From positions 1 to 14,948 of the forward strand of contig NAVB01001920.1 of the NCBI GenBank assembly GCA_002179805.1: DNA of 14,948 nucleotides. The letters are read 5' to 3'. A model generated the notes under the pieces. It did no database searches. It worked only from the letters and a program-made list of their open reading frames with translations, and was not told the DNA's origin. A program made the position numbers and the translations under genes. Each line of letters starts with the position of its first letter. The first letter of the stretch is position 1. Below are positions 1 through 8,577 of the stretch, piece by piece. This DNA is from Acanthamoeba lenticulata (taxonomy: Eukaryota; Discosea; Longamoebia; Acanthamoebidae).

Positions 1-499
1 CATCAACGACCTCGATAATCTCGTCATCGTCGCTGGTGGGGCCACCACGCTCGAGGTCGCATTCTTCCTGAAAAAGGGTGCCCAGCATGTCCGCGCCATA
101 AAGGGGCGCATGGAACGTAAGATTCTTCCAGAAGCGACGCTCGAGCTCCTCCATGTCGAACTTCTCCGGATCTGAGCCCTCGCGTTTCGACTTGGGGAAG
201 CATTTGCTGAATTGCTCTTCCGAAGCCTGTTTAAATTGAGCCAGGCTCATGGGCTTCTCCATCACATTGACGACTTGATACACCCCCTGTTTCCCGTGTA
301 CGTGTTGCCGAATGGGACAGGGTATCTCGATGTCGACGTCATCGTAGGAAGAGATGCGGGCCTGCCAGCCCTCTGGTGGGACTACTTTGCAGATCCCGTA
401 CTGCTCGGCGATGGGCTGGATGCTCGTCACGTACTTGGAGAAATCGGCAAACTCCTCGGTCGTCGGGCGAAACACAGGGATGGGGCGCGCCACCGACAT
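1..499 (-). CDS. KDM4/JMJD2-like histone lysine demethylase, N-terminal fragment
   Basis: The reverse strand encodes 166 codons from an ATG at 499-497 with no stop and no intron before the window edge. Residues about 8-47 form a JmjN domain (PVFRPTTEEFADFSKYV, then CKVVPPEGWQAR). Residues about 127-147 carry the hallmark that opens the JmjC fold in this family (WKNLTFHAPLYGADMLGTLF). In KDM4 proteins JmjN and JmjC pack together to make a nuclear Fe(II)/2-oxoglutarate dioxygenase that removes methyl groups from histone H3 lysines. The metal-binding His/Glu residues and any PHD or Tudor modules would lie outside the window, so activity and lysine preference cannot be judged. The start was chosen because JmjN begins close to the N-terminus in relatives. 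The frame stays open upstream but has no other Met nearby. An acidic stretch (SDDDE) precedes the cut edge. Confidence 0.85.
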   Translation of the reverse strand, partial: MSVARPIPVFRPTTEEFADFSKYVTSIQPIAEQYGICKVVPPEGWQARISSYDDVDIEIPCPIRQHVHGKQGVYQVVNVMEKPMSLAQFKQASEEQFSKCFPKSKREGSDPEKFDMEELERRFWKNLTFHAPLYGADMLGTLFQEECDLERGGPTSDDDEIIEVVD

Positions 500-1094
500 A
501 CGGCTGTTGAGCCGCTGAGTGGTAGTACTGAAGGCGTTGAACTTGAGTTTTCGTGCTGAGATGCACACGATTTCGCTTGGCGCAGCTGTCCCGCCCCAGT
601 CAGCGAGTCTTGCGTCTTGAAGCTTGATTTTTTTTGAATAATAGGGACAAAAATACAATTTTAAATCTTAAAGAATAAAAAAAGAAGAAGATGGAACCGT
701 ACTGACACCTCTCTTGTCCCAGAAAAGGCTGCTTGCTCGCGGCTGCAGCTGTTGCGCGCCCTGTGGGTACCGCGGGCAGCGTTCGCCGTGTAGAGGCAAG
801 CACTGTGCCGTGGTTGGAAGGGAACAGCTCCAAACCACAGAACCGTTCTCTGTATTTCGCGTGTAGCAAAAGCTCATTCGCTCCTGGCTAACATACCCTA
901 GACGCAGAGGAGAAGGGACCACCGCGCATTCTTGCTACTACGACAGCATGGCCCTCTGCTTGGATGTGCAAGAGGCAAGCGGCAGGCCGCAGTACAATTC
1001 ATTCGAGATAAAAAATAAATAAATAATAAAAATAATACAACTGCACAGGCCGTCTCCGTAGGGGAGGTTGGAAGTTTCGCGTTGTTCTGTTCGC
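500..1094. other. Intergenic region between two minus-strand genes
   Basis: This stretch holds the 3' flank of the hydrolase gene (stop at 1097-1095, minus) and the 5' flank of the KDM4-like gene. I see no reading frame with family resemblance or good codon use. Two A/T-rich blocks stand out, about 626-690 and 1008-1037. The block at 626-690 lies 130-190 bp upstream of the KDM4-like start and reads as T-rich on that gene's sense strand, so it is a plausible core promoter region. No clear TATA box was found. A 10-bp direct repeat (AGAGGCAAGC) occurs near 793 and 971. Confidence 0.5.
1008..1037. repeat. A/T-only simple repeat (ATAA-rich)
   Basis: Thirty consecutive A/T bases built mainly of AAAT and AAT units, in an otherwise GC-rich region. 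It lies 58-87 bp downstream of the hydrolase stop codon on the minus strand, so it may mark that gene's transcript 3' end. On the sense strand it reads as T-rich, without a canonical AATAAA. Confidence 0.6.
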
Positions 1095-2930
1095 TCAGTA
1101 CTTCTTCTGCTGCTTCTTGATCCACTGGGCGATGTTGGTCATCTCTTGCTCGCCTTCGGGGATAAAGTGGTAGAAAAAGGGGAACACGTGTTGCATGTGG
1201 GGGATCACCTGTGGACCCACATAAGATCGTGTATGAGTCAAGTGTTCACTGTGTGGAGTTTAAAAGGACCAAATGAAAACGCACCACAAGCTCAACCTCA
1301 GCACCAGCCTGAATGGCCTTACCGGCAAAGTGCACAGAATCGTCTTCCAAGATTTCACCGCTACCCGCACTTTTTCACCAAGACGTTGGACAGTCAGAAT
1401 GATCATTACAATATGAGCACGTATTGGAGGATTGGGGGGGGGTATGAGTGTGGTACCTCATGTACAGGGGCGGCAGCTTGGCGAGCTTGTCCGACGGAGC
1501 AAAGATGGGCGAGACCTTGTTTGACTTGCGAGCATTGCGGTCCTCGGGATTGGTACCTGAGGAGTCATGGTGGGTTGTTCGCGTTACCACATATTCCTGC
1601 CGACAAGACGAGCGTGTAGCAAAAAAAGGCCATACCAGTGGCCAGCGAGGCAGCCCAGGCAAGGTAACCCTCCTTGATGATAGCATCCGTGTCCGCATTG
1701 CGCTCATGCGCACCCCGGTTGGTCGACAAGTCCGTCCACGCCGACAGCGTAACGGCCGCGGAGGGAGCAGGAATGGTGCCTGAACCACGTGCAATCGACT
1801 TAGCACGTAGTTCAGAGTGAAGAGAGAAAAAAGGAAAAGAGAAGTCGTACCCTTGCCCTCCTCTTGCAAAGCCAAAAGAGTGAGCAGAACCACTCCGCCA
1901 CCAGCGCTGTCACCCACAAAGACCGTCCTGTTGGCCGCGACCTTCTGGTCGTAAATGAGCCACTTGTAGGCCGCAACCGCGTCATCGACGCACGCGGGGA
2001 ACCGGTGTTCCGGGGCCAGTCTATGTGGTGTAGAACACGACGGGGGAATAGCGATTAAGACAAGAAGCAAAAGCAGGAGAGGTCATTGGTTGCATTCGCC
2101 ACCATTACCTGTACTCAACAAACAGAACCTTAGCCTCAGCGCGGCGGGCAAGCTCGGCCACAGACCCGCTGTGAGAAGTGAACGACCTAGGTGATGGAGA
2201 AACAGTTAACGAGGACAACCACAGACTCGCCGGCGAGTCATTCGAGTGAAGTGAAGTGAGGATACACACCCCGCAATGAAAGCGCCACCATGCAGGTAGA
2301 ACAAGACGGTCTTGTTGTTGTGCCGAGGTGGGATGATCCAGTAGGCGGGCAGCACAGAGCCATCGTTACGCCTGCGCACAACGACAAAAGGCGGCTCAGA
2401 TCATGGATCAAGCGGATTTTCGGAGGCGAACTCGCGAGCGTACGAGATGTTGACCCTTTCAACGGTCATGTCCGGGCCCACTGGAAGAAGCTTGCCATAG
2501 CCATCCAGGTTCTGACGGCGTACACAAGCCACGGGTGAGACTCTGTGCTCTGGTGTTATTGCTATGAAGTAAAGTGTATTTACCTGACGGGCGGCGTCGA
2601 CGTCCATCGTGCTTGAGGAAACAAGCTTCAGGAGTCGCGCCAGGGCCATGGACTCGAGACTTTGGTTGGCGCTTGATACCTGAAACCAGTGCTTGTGCAG
2701 CAGCACGTCCGCCTTGATCAGGCCCGAGAAGAGTACTCGCTGCGCACTGAAAGCATAGAAAAAAGCATAAAAAAGCAACAAATCAAAACATTACAAATGA
2801 TCTACAAAAGTAGTGGCACTCGAAAAAGACTACAAACGCCAAAAATGAGATGGTACCCTCCAGGATTGAGCACAGCAAAACCAGCAGTGATGGCAATGAG
2901 AGCAACAAGTATGCCAAGTAGCCTGTTCAT
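1095..2930 (-). CDS. Alpha/beta hydrolase, HSL family (fold-3) esterase/lipase, 10 exons
   Basis: Inferred exons on the complement, 5' to 3': 2930-2857, 2746-2584, 2511-2444, 2371-2270, 2186-2109, 2020-1851, 1779-1636, 1556-1457, 1369-1285, 1208-1095; about 365 residues. All junctions are GT...AG and the phases agree. Residues 1-21 are a hydrophobic segment after Met-Asn-Arg (GILVALIAITAGFAVL), a signal peptide or type II anchor as in AADAC-like esterases. Family motifs follow: oxyanion-hole YLHGGAFIAG (about 127-136), YRLAPEHRFPA (161-171), nucleophile elbow GDSAGGG with Ser200, an acidic EILEDD (about 305-310), and the terminal His in PHMQHVF (about His335). The product should hydrolyse carboxylic esters or acylglycerols in the secretory pathway or at a membrane; the substrate is unknown. 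The acid of the triad appears to be Glu rather than the more usual Asp. The acceptor of exon 9 could instead lie 9 nt downstream, removing three residues. The gene is transcribed away from the trehalose gene. Confidence 0.85.
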
Positions 2931-3593
2931 TGCGAGACGTCCGGCAGTTGCAAAGATTGGCGCAAGATTGTGTGTTGCTCCGTGCGCACAGAGCAGACCG
3001 TTTTTAGTTTTTCTTCCCGGTTTTAAGCGGTAATGGAATTATCCCTTCGGTTTGGCGCCAACGTAGGCCGCGTCATCCTGGAGGGGACTCGCCAAGCCTG
3101 ATGGAAGTGTCAGAAGCTAACGCGTACAACTGTGCCGTACAGCCAGTACGCCACATCTAGGCGCCTAGGGTTGCTTGTGTAAAGCTCTCCGGAGTCCAGA
3201 AAAAGGCATGAGCTCTTTCGCTTGTACGAGTTCTCGGGTGTTCTTTGCTTCGGTCAGACGTGACGCCGGGGCTTGTCAGTACAACCAAAGGGCCGAACTG
3301 CGGTGTGGGGATGGGGTGGCGAGCTCTCACTGGCACGGGTTTTGGTCTGAGGTTTTCTTTGACATTCGCAAGGCTACCCTTGATGAGTTGCTCGCTTCGA
3401 ATTCCCGTTCACATTTCCACTGGCCACTTGGCGCACGCGACAGTTCTGGGCTGGGACAAGGCGCCTGCTCTTCCCCACAACACCAGACCCGACTCAATCC
3501 CCTTTGAAGCAACCCTCCAACCACCACCTGTGCTGTGGCAACCTCTCCTATCCCTATCACTTCAAGCACACTACACACCACACATACAACCAA
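2931..3593. promoter_or_regulatory. Divergent promoter region, hydrolase / trehalose synthase
   Basis: This 663-bp gap separates the minus-strand hydrolase start (2930) from the plus-strand trehalose synthase start (3594), so it should hold both promoters and 5' UTRs. The last 60 bp before 3594 are rich in CA and poor in G, as expected of a 5' UTR. Two TTGGCGC motifs are present (2957-2963 and 3052-3058). No convincing TATA box was found for either gene. Reading frames in 3175-3590 have no recognisable family and are not called. Confidence 0.55.
3051..3061. promoter_or_regulatory. E2F-like palindromic box TTTGGCGCCAA
   Basis: TTTGGCGC matches the E2F/DP consensus (TTTSSCGC), and the central ten bases TTGGCGCCAA are a perfect palindrome. 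It lies 121 bp upstream of the hydrolase start and about 530 bp upstream of the trehalose synthase start. A second partial match (ATTGGCGC, 2956-2963) lies 33 bp upstream of the hydrolase ATG. Assignment as an E2F site is inference from sequence only. Confidence 0.3.
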
Positions 3594-6500
3594 ATGGAGC
3601 GGAAGGACTCTAAACAAATGGAGCGACGCAAGTCTATCCTCGGCAGCGAGGGCAAGGAGCAGCGTCTCATCGTTATAAGCAACCGCTTGCCTATCACATG
3701 CAAGAAAGAAGAGGGCAAGTGGACCTTCAAGCGATCCTCTGGCGGTGCGGCGTGGTCCCTCTGTTGCCCCCCCCCCCCTTCTCAAGTGTCGCTTTCGCTC
3801 TTCTCACTGTTCGTCCTCAACCCGTTCAGGTCTCGTGGCTGCTCTGTCTGGCCTGAACTACAGCTCCTTCATATGGATCGGCTGGCCGGGCATCTACATC
3901 GATCAGGCGGAGGAGCGGGCAGAGGTGTGCCTCGAACCAACGGAATGCGGAGAAGAAAAAAGGGAAAACTAAATTTTTGTTTCTTTGTTACTGTCCATGT
4001 GCCGCGCAGGTTGAGAAGCTGCTGTTGGAGCAGAATTGTATGCCCGTATGGATGAGCGCCGATGTAGTTGACGGCTACTACAACGGCTTCGCCAACGGTA
4101 CCGTTGAATTGCGTGCACCACTCTCGATCCGGGCCAACTTACGGCGATCCTTTTTGCAGGTGTTTTGTGGCCTCTCTTCCACTACCGAGAGAACTTCGAC
4201 TACGAAGATGCGTGGTATGACCACTATGTTACTGCCAACCAGCTCTTCGCCGACGCTGTGGCCAAGGTGAGCTCCTTCTCTTATACGGGCCTGTGATCAC
4301 AGGCTGCTTGCAACACTCACACTCGTTCTTCTTCACAGACGTGGCAGCCCGAAGACCTGGTGTGGGTCCACGACTACCACCTCATGCTGATGCCCCGCAT
4401 GCTGCGCCAGAAGCTGTGCGACAATGGCGCCGAGTCCGCCCAGGTAAGCTTGTTGCGTATTTCGTACAACGTTCTGGAGTGTCCACCTGACTCGACTGCT
4501 TGGCAGATCTGCATTGGCTTCTTCCTCCACATCCCCTTCCCGTCATCCGAGCTGTACAAGATCCTGCCCGTCCGGTCTGAGATCTTGAAGGGCGTGCTGG
4601 ACTGCGACCTCATCGGTTTCCACACGTACCGAGTCCTTTTGTCTCTCGCATGCGCTTGGCCAAGCGTTTTCCTCACACTTCATGCTCGTGATGGCGTGTC
4701 TGCCTGCTGCAGCCTAGACTACGCGCGCCACTTCATGCAGGCGTGCTCCCGCATCGTCGGGGTGGAGTCACAGGCGTCGACCGTCTACACGGCCGACCGC
4801 GCCATCCCCGTTGGCGTCTTCCCTGTGGGCATTGAGCCCCAGAAGTTCTTTGACAATCTCGACGACCCGGCCGTCCTGTATGTGACTGCCCTTATCCTTC
4901 TTCATCGTACCTTTTTGATACTAATCGAAATGGCGAGCAGGAAGCGAGTCGAGGAGCTGAAGAAGACCTACGGCGACAAGAAGGTAATCGTGGGTGTCGA
5001 CCGCCTCGATTACATCAAGGGAATTCCCCAGAAGCTGCAAGGCCTCGAGGAGTTCTTCGAGCGCTTCCCCGAGTGGGTGGGCAAGGTCGTGCTCATCCAG
5101 GTGGCCGTGCCTTCCCGCGAGGACGTTGAGGAGTACCGGCTGCTCAAGAGTGAAGTGGATGAACTCGTCGGCAGGATCAACAGCAAATACGGTACGCGCT
5201 CCACCCAAAAGGTCGGAGGACTTGGGAGGAACACTCAACTGTGCCCTTGCGAAACGTCCGCACAGGCGCTCTCGGTTATCATCCGGTGCAGTACGTGTAC
5301 CACAGCGTCGACTTCAACGAGCTCTGCGCGCTCTACCAGGTGGCCGAGGTCGCCCTCATCACCTCCCTGCGCGATGGTATGAATCTGGTGGCCTTGGAGT
5401 ACATCTCCTGTCAGGAGAAGACCAATGGCGTCCTCATCCTCTCCGAGTTTGCTGGCGTATGCCCGCCCCGCCCCGCCCCCGCCTCAATTGACGTGTTCAA
5501 GGACTCATCGGAGCGCTGTGGGGTGTAACCGGTGCAGGCTGCGCAATCGCTGGGCACGTCGCTGCGCATCAACCCTTGGAAGAGCAAGGATGTGGCGCGG
5601 TCCATCAACAAGGCCTTGACCATGGACGCCGACTCGCGTCGCACTCGCCACCAGGCCTTGTTCAACTACGTCCGCACCTACACGGCCGCCTCATGGTATG
5701 TGGTTAAGTGTGGTTATGCCAACAAGACTCGAGGTCCTCACCGAGTGTGGCGTGATTGATCGTCTCAGGGGTGAGAGCTTCGTCAACGCGCTGCAAGGCG
5801 CCGCGCAGAAGCAGAGAGCGGCGTTGACCAAGCTCAGGAAATCGCCTAACCAACTGGCGCTCGTCCGTGAGGTACCTCGCGCCTGCAACCTTGGGCTCCT
5901 CTCAATCTCGGTTGGCTCACTTTTTGGTGCTTGTAGAAATTCAACAACCACCAGCCCAACAAGCGCCTGATGGTGCTGGGCTACGATGGAACGCTCGTGC
6001 CGTTCCAGGCCATCCCTGTCCTGGCCAAGCCCACGTCGCAGGTCATGCGTCTGCTCGAAGAGCTCTGTGCGGCCGGCAACATCGTCATCGTGGCCAGCGG
6101 TCGCGACAAGGAGACCATGCAGTCCTGGTTCCGCACCATCCCCGGCCTTGGCCTCGTGGCCGAGTTCGGCCTCTTCTACCGGTACCCCACTGGCCCCACT
6201 GGCGGTCCCCTGTTGCCACTGGTCGGGCTAACGAAACCGGTGCGTTGCCAGGCCGCCCAACAAGGAGGAATGGGAGCGCCTGCCGGGCTCGTCGGCCGAT
6301 CACGCCGATTGGAAGCTTGCTGTGACGCCGCTCCTCAAGCGCTACGCCGAGCGAACCCCGGGCGTCATGATCGAGGAAACCGAGTGCAGCTGCACGTGGA
6401 ACTACAGGGCCGCCGGCCCCTACGGCGCTTTCCAGGCCAAGGACCTGTACTCAATCGTCAACTCACTCATCTGTACGCCTCATCTTGCGTCTTGTTCTTA

Positions 6501-7013
6501 CTCTCACCCCAAGTGGCCACTCTAATACTGAGAAACTTGTTCTTTCCACAGCTTCGGATAAGCTCCCAGTTGAGGTGACCGACAGCAACAAGGCGCTCGA
6601 AATCCGCATGAACGATGTCAGCGTCGGACGGATCCTGGAGGATGTCATCCTGAAGAACCACAGCGGTGTCGAGCTGGTCCTGTGCGTCGGTGATCTGGGC
6701 GTTCTGCCCACTCAGGTACATACGTTGTTCTACTCGAGGCGGCTGCGGGGGCTGGCTTGGCTCACAATTTTTCATATTCTACGCGCAGGCCAAGTTGAGC
6801 GACGCGGGTGTGCCCGAGCTGGTCAAGTGCATCGTGGGTCAGAAGCCTGAGAAGGAGGGTGTGCAACTCCACCTCAAGGACTCTACCAACGTGCTTGCCT
6901 TCCTGCGAAATCTGGCACACAATGAAGGCGATGAATCGGAGAAGGAGGACAGCGAGGCGGACAAGAAGACCTCTCTCTCCGCCTTGCTTTCCTCTGGCCA
7001 GGCTCTCGCCTGA
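3594..7013 (+). CDS. Trehalose-6-phosphate synthase with degenerate phosphatase domain, 15 exons
   Basis: Exons: 3594-3744, 3830-3924, 4010-4097, 4160-4266, 4339-4443, 4507-4625, 4713-4877, 4941-5191, 5266-5456, 5538-5695, 5769-5871, 5937-6181, 6252-6472, 6552-6715, 6789-7013; 795 residues with consistent phases. Residues about 24-490 are a GT20 domain that joins glucose from UDP-glucose to glucose-6-phosphate in the cytosol. Expected catalytic or binding residues are present: Arg31 (VISNRLP), SGGL at 49-52, WIGWPG, Asp159 (WVHDYH), His190 (FFLHIPFP), Arg298 and Lys303 (GVDRLDYIKG), Asp397 (LRDGMN) and Glu405. Residues about 512-760 resemble the HAD-type trehalose-phosphatase domain, but the nucleophile Asp is Gly526 (VLGYDGTL), the motif III Lys is Val691 (NDVSVG) and the GDDxSDE motif reads GDLGVLP (713-719). 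It is therefore probably a synthase with a regulatory pseudophosphatase tail, as in plant class I TPS. The C-terminus (about 764-780) is acidic. Met1 and Met9 are both usable starts with A at -3. Confidence 0.93.
3767..3778 (+). repeat. C12 homopolymer in trehalose synthase intron 1
   Basis: Twelve consecutive C residues in the first intron (3745-3829), part of a longer pyrimidine-rich stretch before the acceptor at 3829. It is likely length-polymorphic and a sequencing-error hotspot. It does not affect the coding frame because it is intronic. Confidence 0.7.
4289..4304. repeat. Perfect 16-bp palindrome in trehalose synthase intron 4
   Basis: GCCTGTGATCACAGGC is identical to its reverse complement. 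It sits in the middle of the 72-bp intron 4267-4338, between donor and likely branch region. No function is known; it could form a short hairpin in the pre-mRNA or be a dimeric protein-binding site. Confidence 0.6.
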
Positions 7014-7119
7014 GGGTGCTTCTCAATAACATAATTTTCTCTGTTCTTCTTCCTCTTTTTCTTTTTTGCCTTTTTTGTGGTGCCTTGTCCTTGTAGTCCG
7101 CCGGCAGAAGACCCTTCCC
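7014..7119 (+). other. Short spacer between trehalose synthase and sugar dehydrogenase genes
   Basis: Only 106 bp separate the stop of the upstream gene from the ATG of the next on the same strand. The spacer holds a T-rich tract (about 7033-7078) and then CTTGTAG ending at 7096, which looks like a 3' splice site 23 bp before the ATG. It must contain the 3' end signals of one gene and the promoter or 5' UTR of the other, unless the two are co-transcribed. No TATA box is visible in it. Confidence 0.5.
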
Positions 7120-8577
7120 ATGGACAGGCCTCATTTGTGTGTAGTGGGTACCTGCCCTGACAACGCACCTTGGTTCCCTTATAAAATAGAACGCTAACGC
7201 TGTTTGGTGCAGGTGTGGGTAAGCTGGGCCTGTGCGCCAGTCTTGTATATGCCCAAGCCGGATTTCGCGTCGTGGGCGTGGACGTTTCGCAGTCGTATGT
7301 GGATGCTCTGAACGCCAAAACGTTCCGGTCCTCCGAGCCACGCGTAAATGAGTTGCTGGCGTCGGCGACTTCTTTCTCCGCGACCACCAACCTCCTGCAG
7401 GCAGTCAACGACTCAGGTATCGTGTTGATCTTCGTAGACACCCCCAGCGGGCCAGACGAAAAGGTGTATGACCACCGTAACGTGAGCAACATCCTGTTTA
7501 CCTTGGTACCAGTTCCCATTTCTGGTTGCTATTGACTTTTCATCCTAAGGAGTCGCGCCCAGAACCAAGTAGGACTCGCCCACAAGCACATCGCCATCTG
7601 TTGCACTGTTCTGCCGGGCTACATCGCCAATGTGGCAAGAGACCTTATTAAGGACGCCGTGGGGTGCAGCCTCAGCTACAACCCTTCCTTCATCGCGCAA
7701 GGTAACATTATACAAGGTTTACTTACTCCAGATATGGTGCCTGCTCCAAGCCCACCTGTGGCTGAGTTCTCGTCGTTGTATGCATACACATCTGATGCAA
7801 CTGCTGCACATGTGCAGGTCTTGATCGGTGAAGGCTCTAAGGAGGCTGGCCAAGCGCTTGAAGATCTCAGCAAAGCTGTTTGCCTAAACACCCCCACAAT
7901 CATGCATATGTCGCCAGAAAGGTAAGGTTTGCTCCTTGGCGCCGAGGCGAAGCTTTGCACGCTAAGTTCCGGTGGACTATCAGTGCAGAGATCACAAAGA
8001 TGGCGGTGAATTGCTACATCACTATGAAGATCTCATTCAGCAATATGATTGGGGATATCGCCGATCGCTCTGCGGGAGCGTGCAAGGAAGACATCCTGCG
8101 CGCGGTGGGCATGGACTCACGCGTGGGACCCAAGTGCATGCAGTGGGGCTATGGCTTCGGTGGCCCGTGCTTCCCGCGCGATAACAGAGCGCTGGGCTAC
8201 TATGCCTCCCTTGTGGGAGTTGAGCCGCTCCTGATGACGGCCACGGATCAGTACAACCTCTTGCACGCAAACATCATGGCACAGCGTCTCCTCGACCAGA
8301 AACTTGATAAGGTACCGGAAAATCTAGGCGAGCTGCCAAGTTTGGTGAAGCTCACCAATGACCGTTGTGGGTGAACCAGTACGTGTTCGAGGACGTGGCG
8401 TACAAGAGCAACTGCCCCGTTCCTATCATTGAACAGTCGCAGAAGCTTGAAGTGGCTCGGCTCGTGGCGGCCGGAGGGAAACCGGTGGTCATTCGCGACA
8501 GACAGGAAATTCTCGACGCCGTGAGGAAGGAGTACCGCTACGCTGGCTCGCACTTCATCTACGAACCGACGGACTGA
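7120..8577 (+). CDS. Nucleotide-sugar dehydrogenase (UDP-glucose 6-dehydrogenase type), 6 exons
   Basis: Exons: 7120-7147, 7213-7505, 7563-7736, 7818-7921, 7984-8311, 8380-8577; 374 residues. The tiny first exon supplies MDRPHLCVVG, which completes the NAD-binding GVGKLG loop (10-15) only when spliced to exon 2; this fixes the start. Later landmarks are VDTPSG (about 89-94), Thr122 in CTVLPG, Lys205 and Asn209 in ITKMAVNCY, and catalytic Cys262 and Asp266 in GFGGPCFPRD. The family oxidises the C6 hydroxyl of UDP-sugars to the uronic acid in two NAD-dependent steps through a Cys thiohemiacetal. The sequence is closer to a bacterial-style nucleotide-sugar dehydrogenase group than to animal UGDH, so UDP-glucose is likely but UDP-N-acetylhexosamine is possible. 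The usual NPEF glutamate is Ser149 (NPSFIAQG). Exons 3-4 use more A/T-ending codons than the neighbouring genes. Confidence 0.88.

Noticed and set aside
212..559. Plus-strand open frame of 115 codons
   Set aside because: It lies exactly antisense to the JmjN coding region, which has clear family motifs; the plus-strand product has none.
1434..1442. G9 run as a possible frameshift site
   Set aside because: It lies within hydrolase intron 1370-1456, so it does not affect the protein.
3175..3507. Plus-strand open frame of about 110 codons in the divergent promoter
   Set aside because: No recognisable motifs and mixed codon use. It overlaps another open frame and sits where promoters and 5' UTRs are expected.
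3503..3508. TTTGAA, a possible CHR element for LIN54-like proteins
   Set aside because: A six-base match is expected several times by chance in a window this size, and nothing else marks the site.
3327..3785. Minus-strand open frame of 152 codons
   Set aside because: It runs across the trehalose synthase start, exon 1 and the C12 tract in antisense, and its product is compositionally biased without domains.
7180..7186. TATAAAA sequence suggesting a promoter
   Set aside because: It lies inside intron 1 of the dehydrogenase gene, downstream of the exon that supplies the start codon and half of the NAD-binding loop. A start after it would lose that motif.
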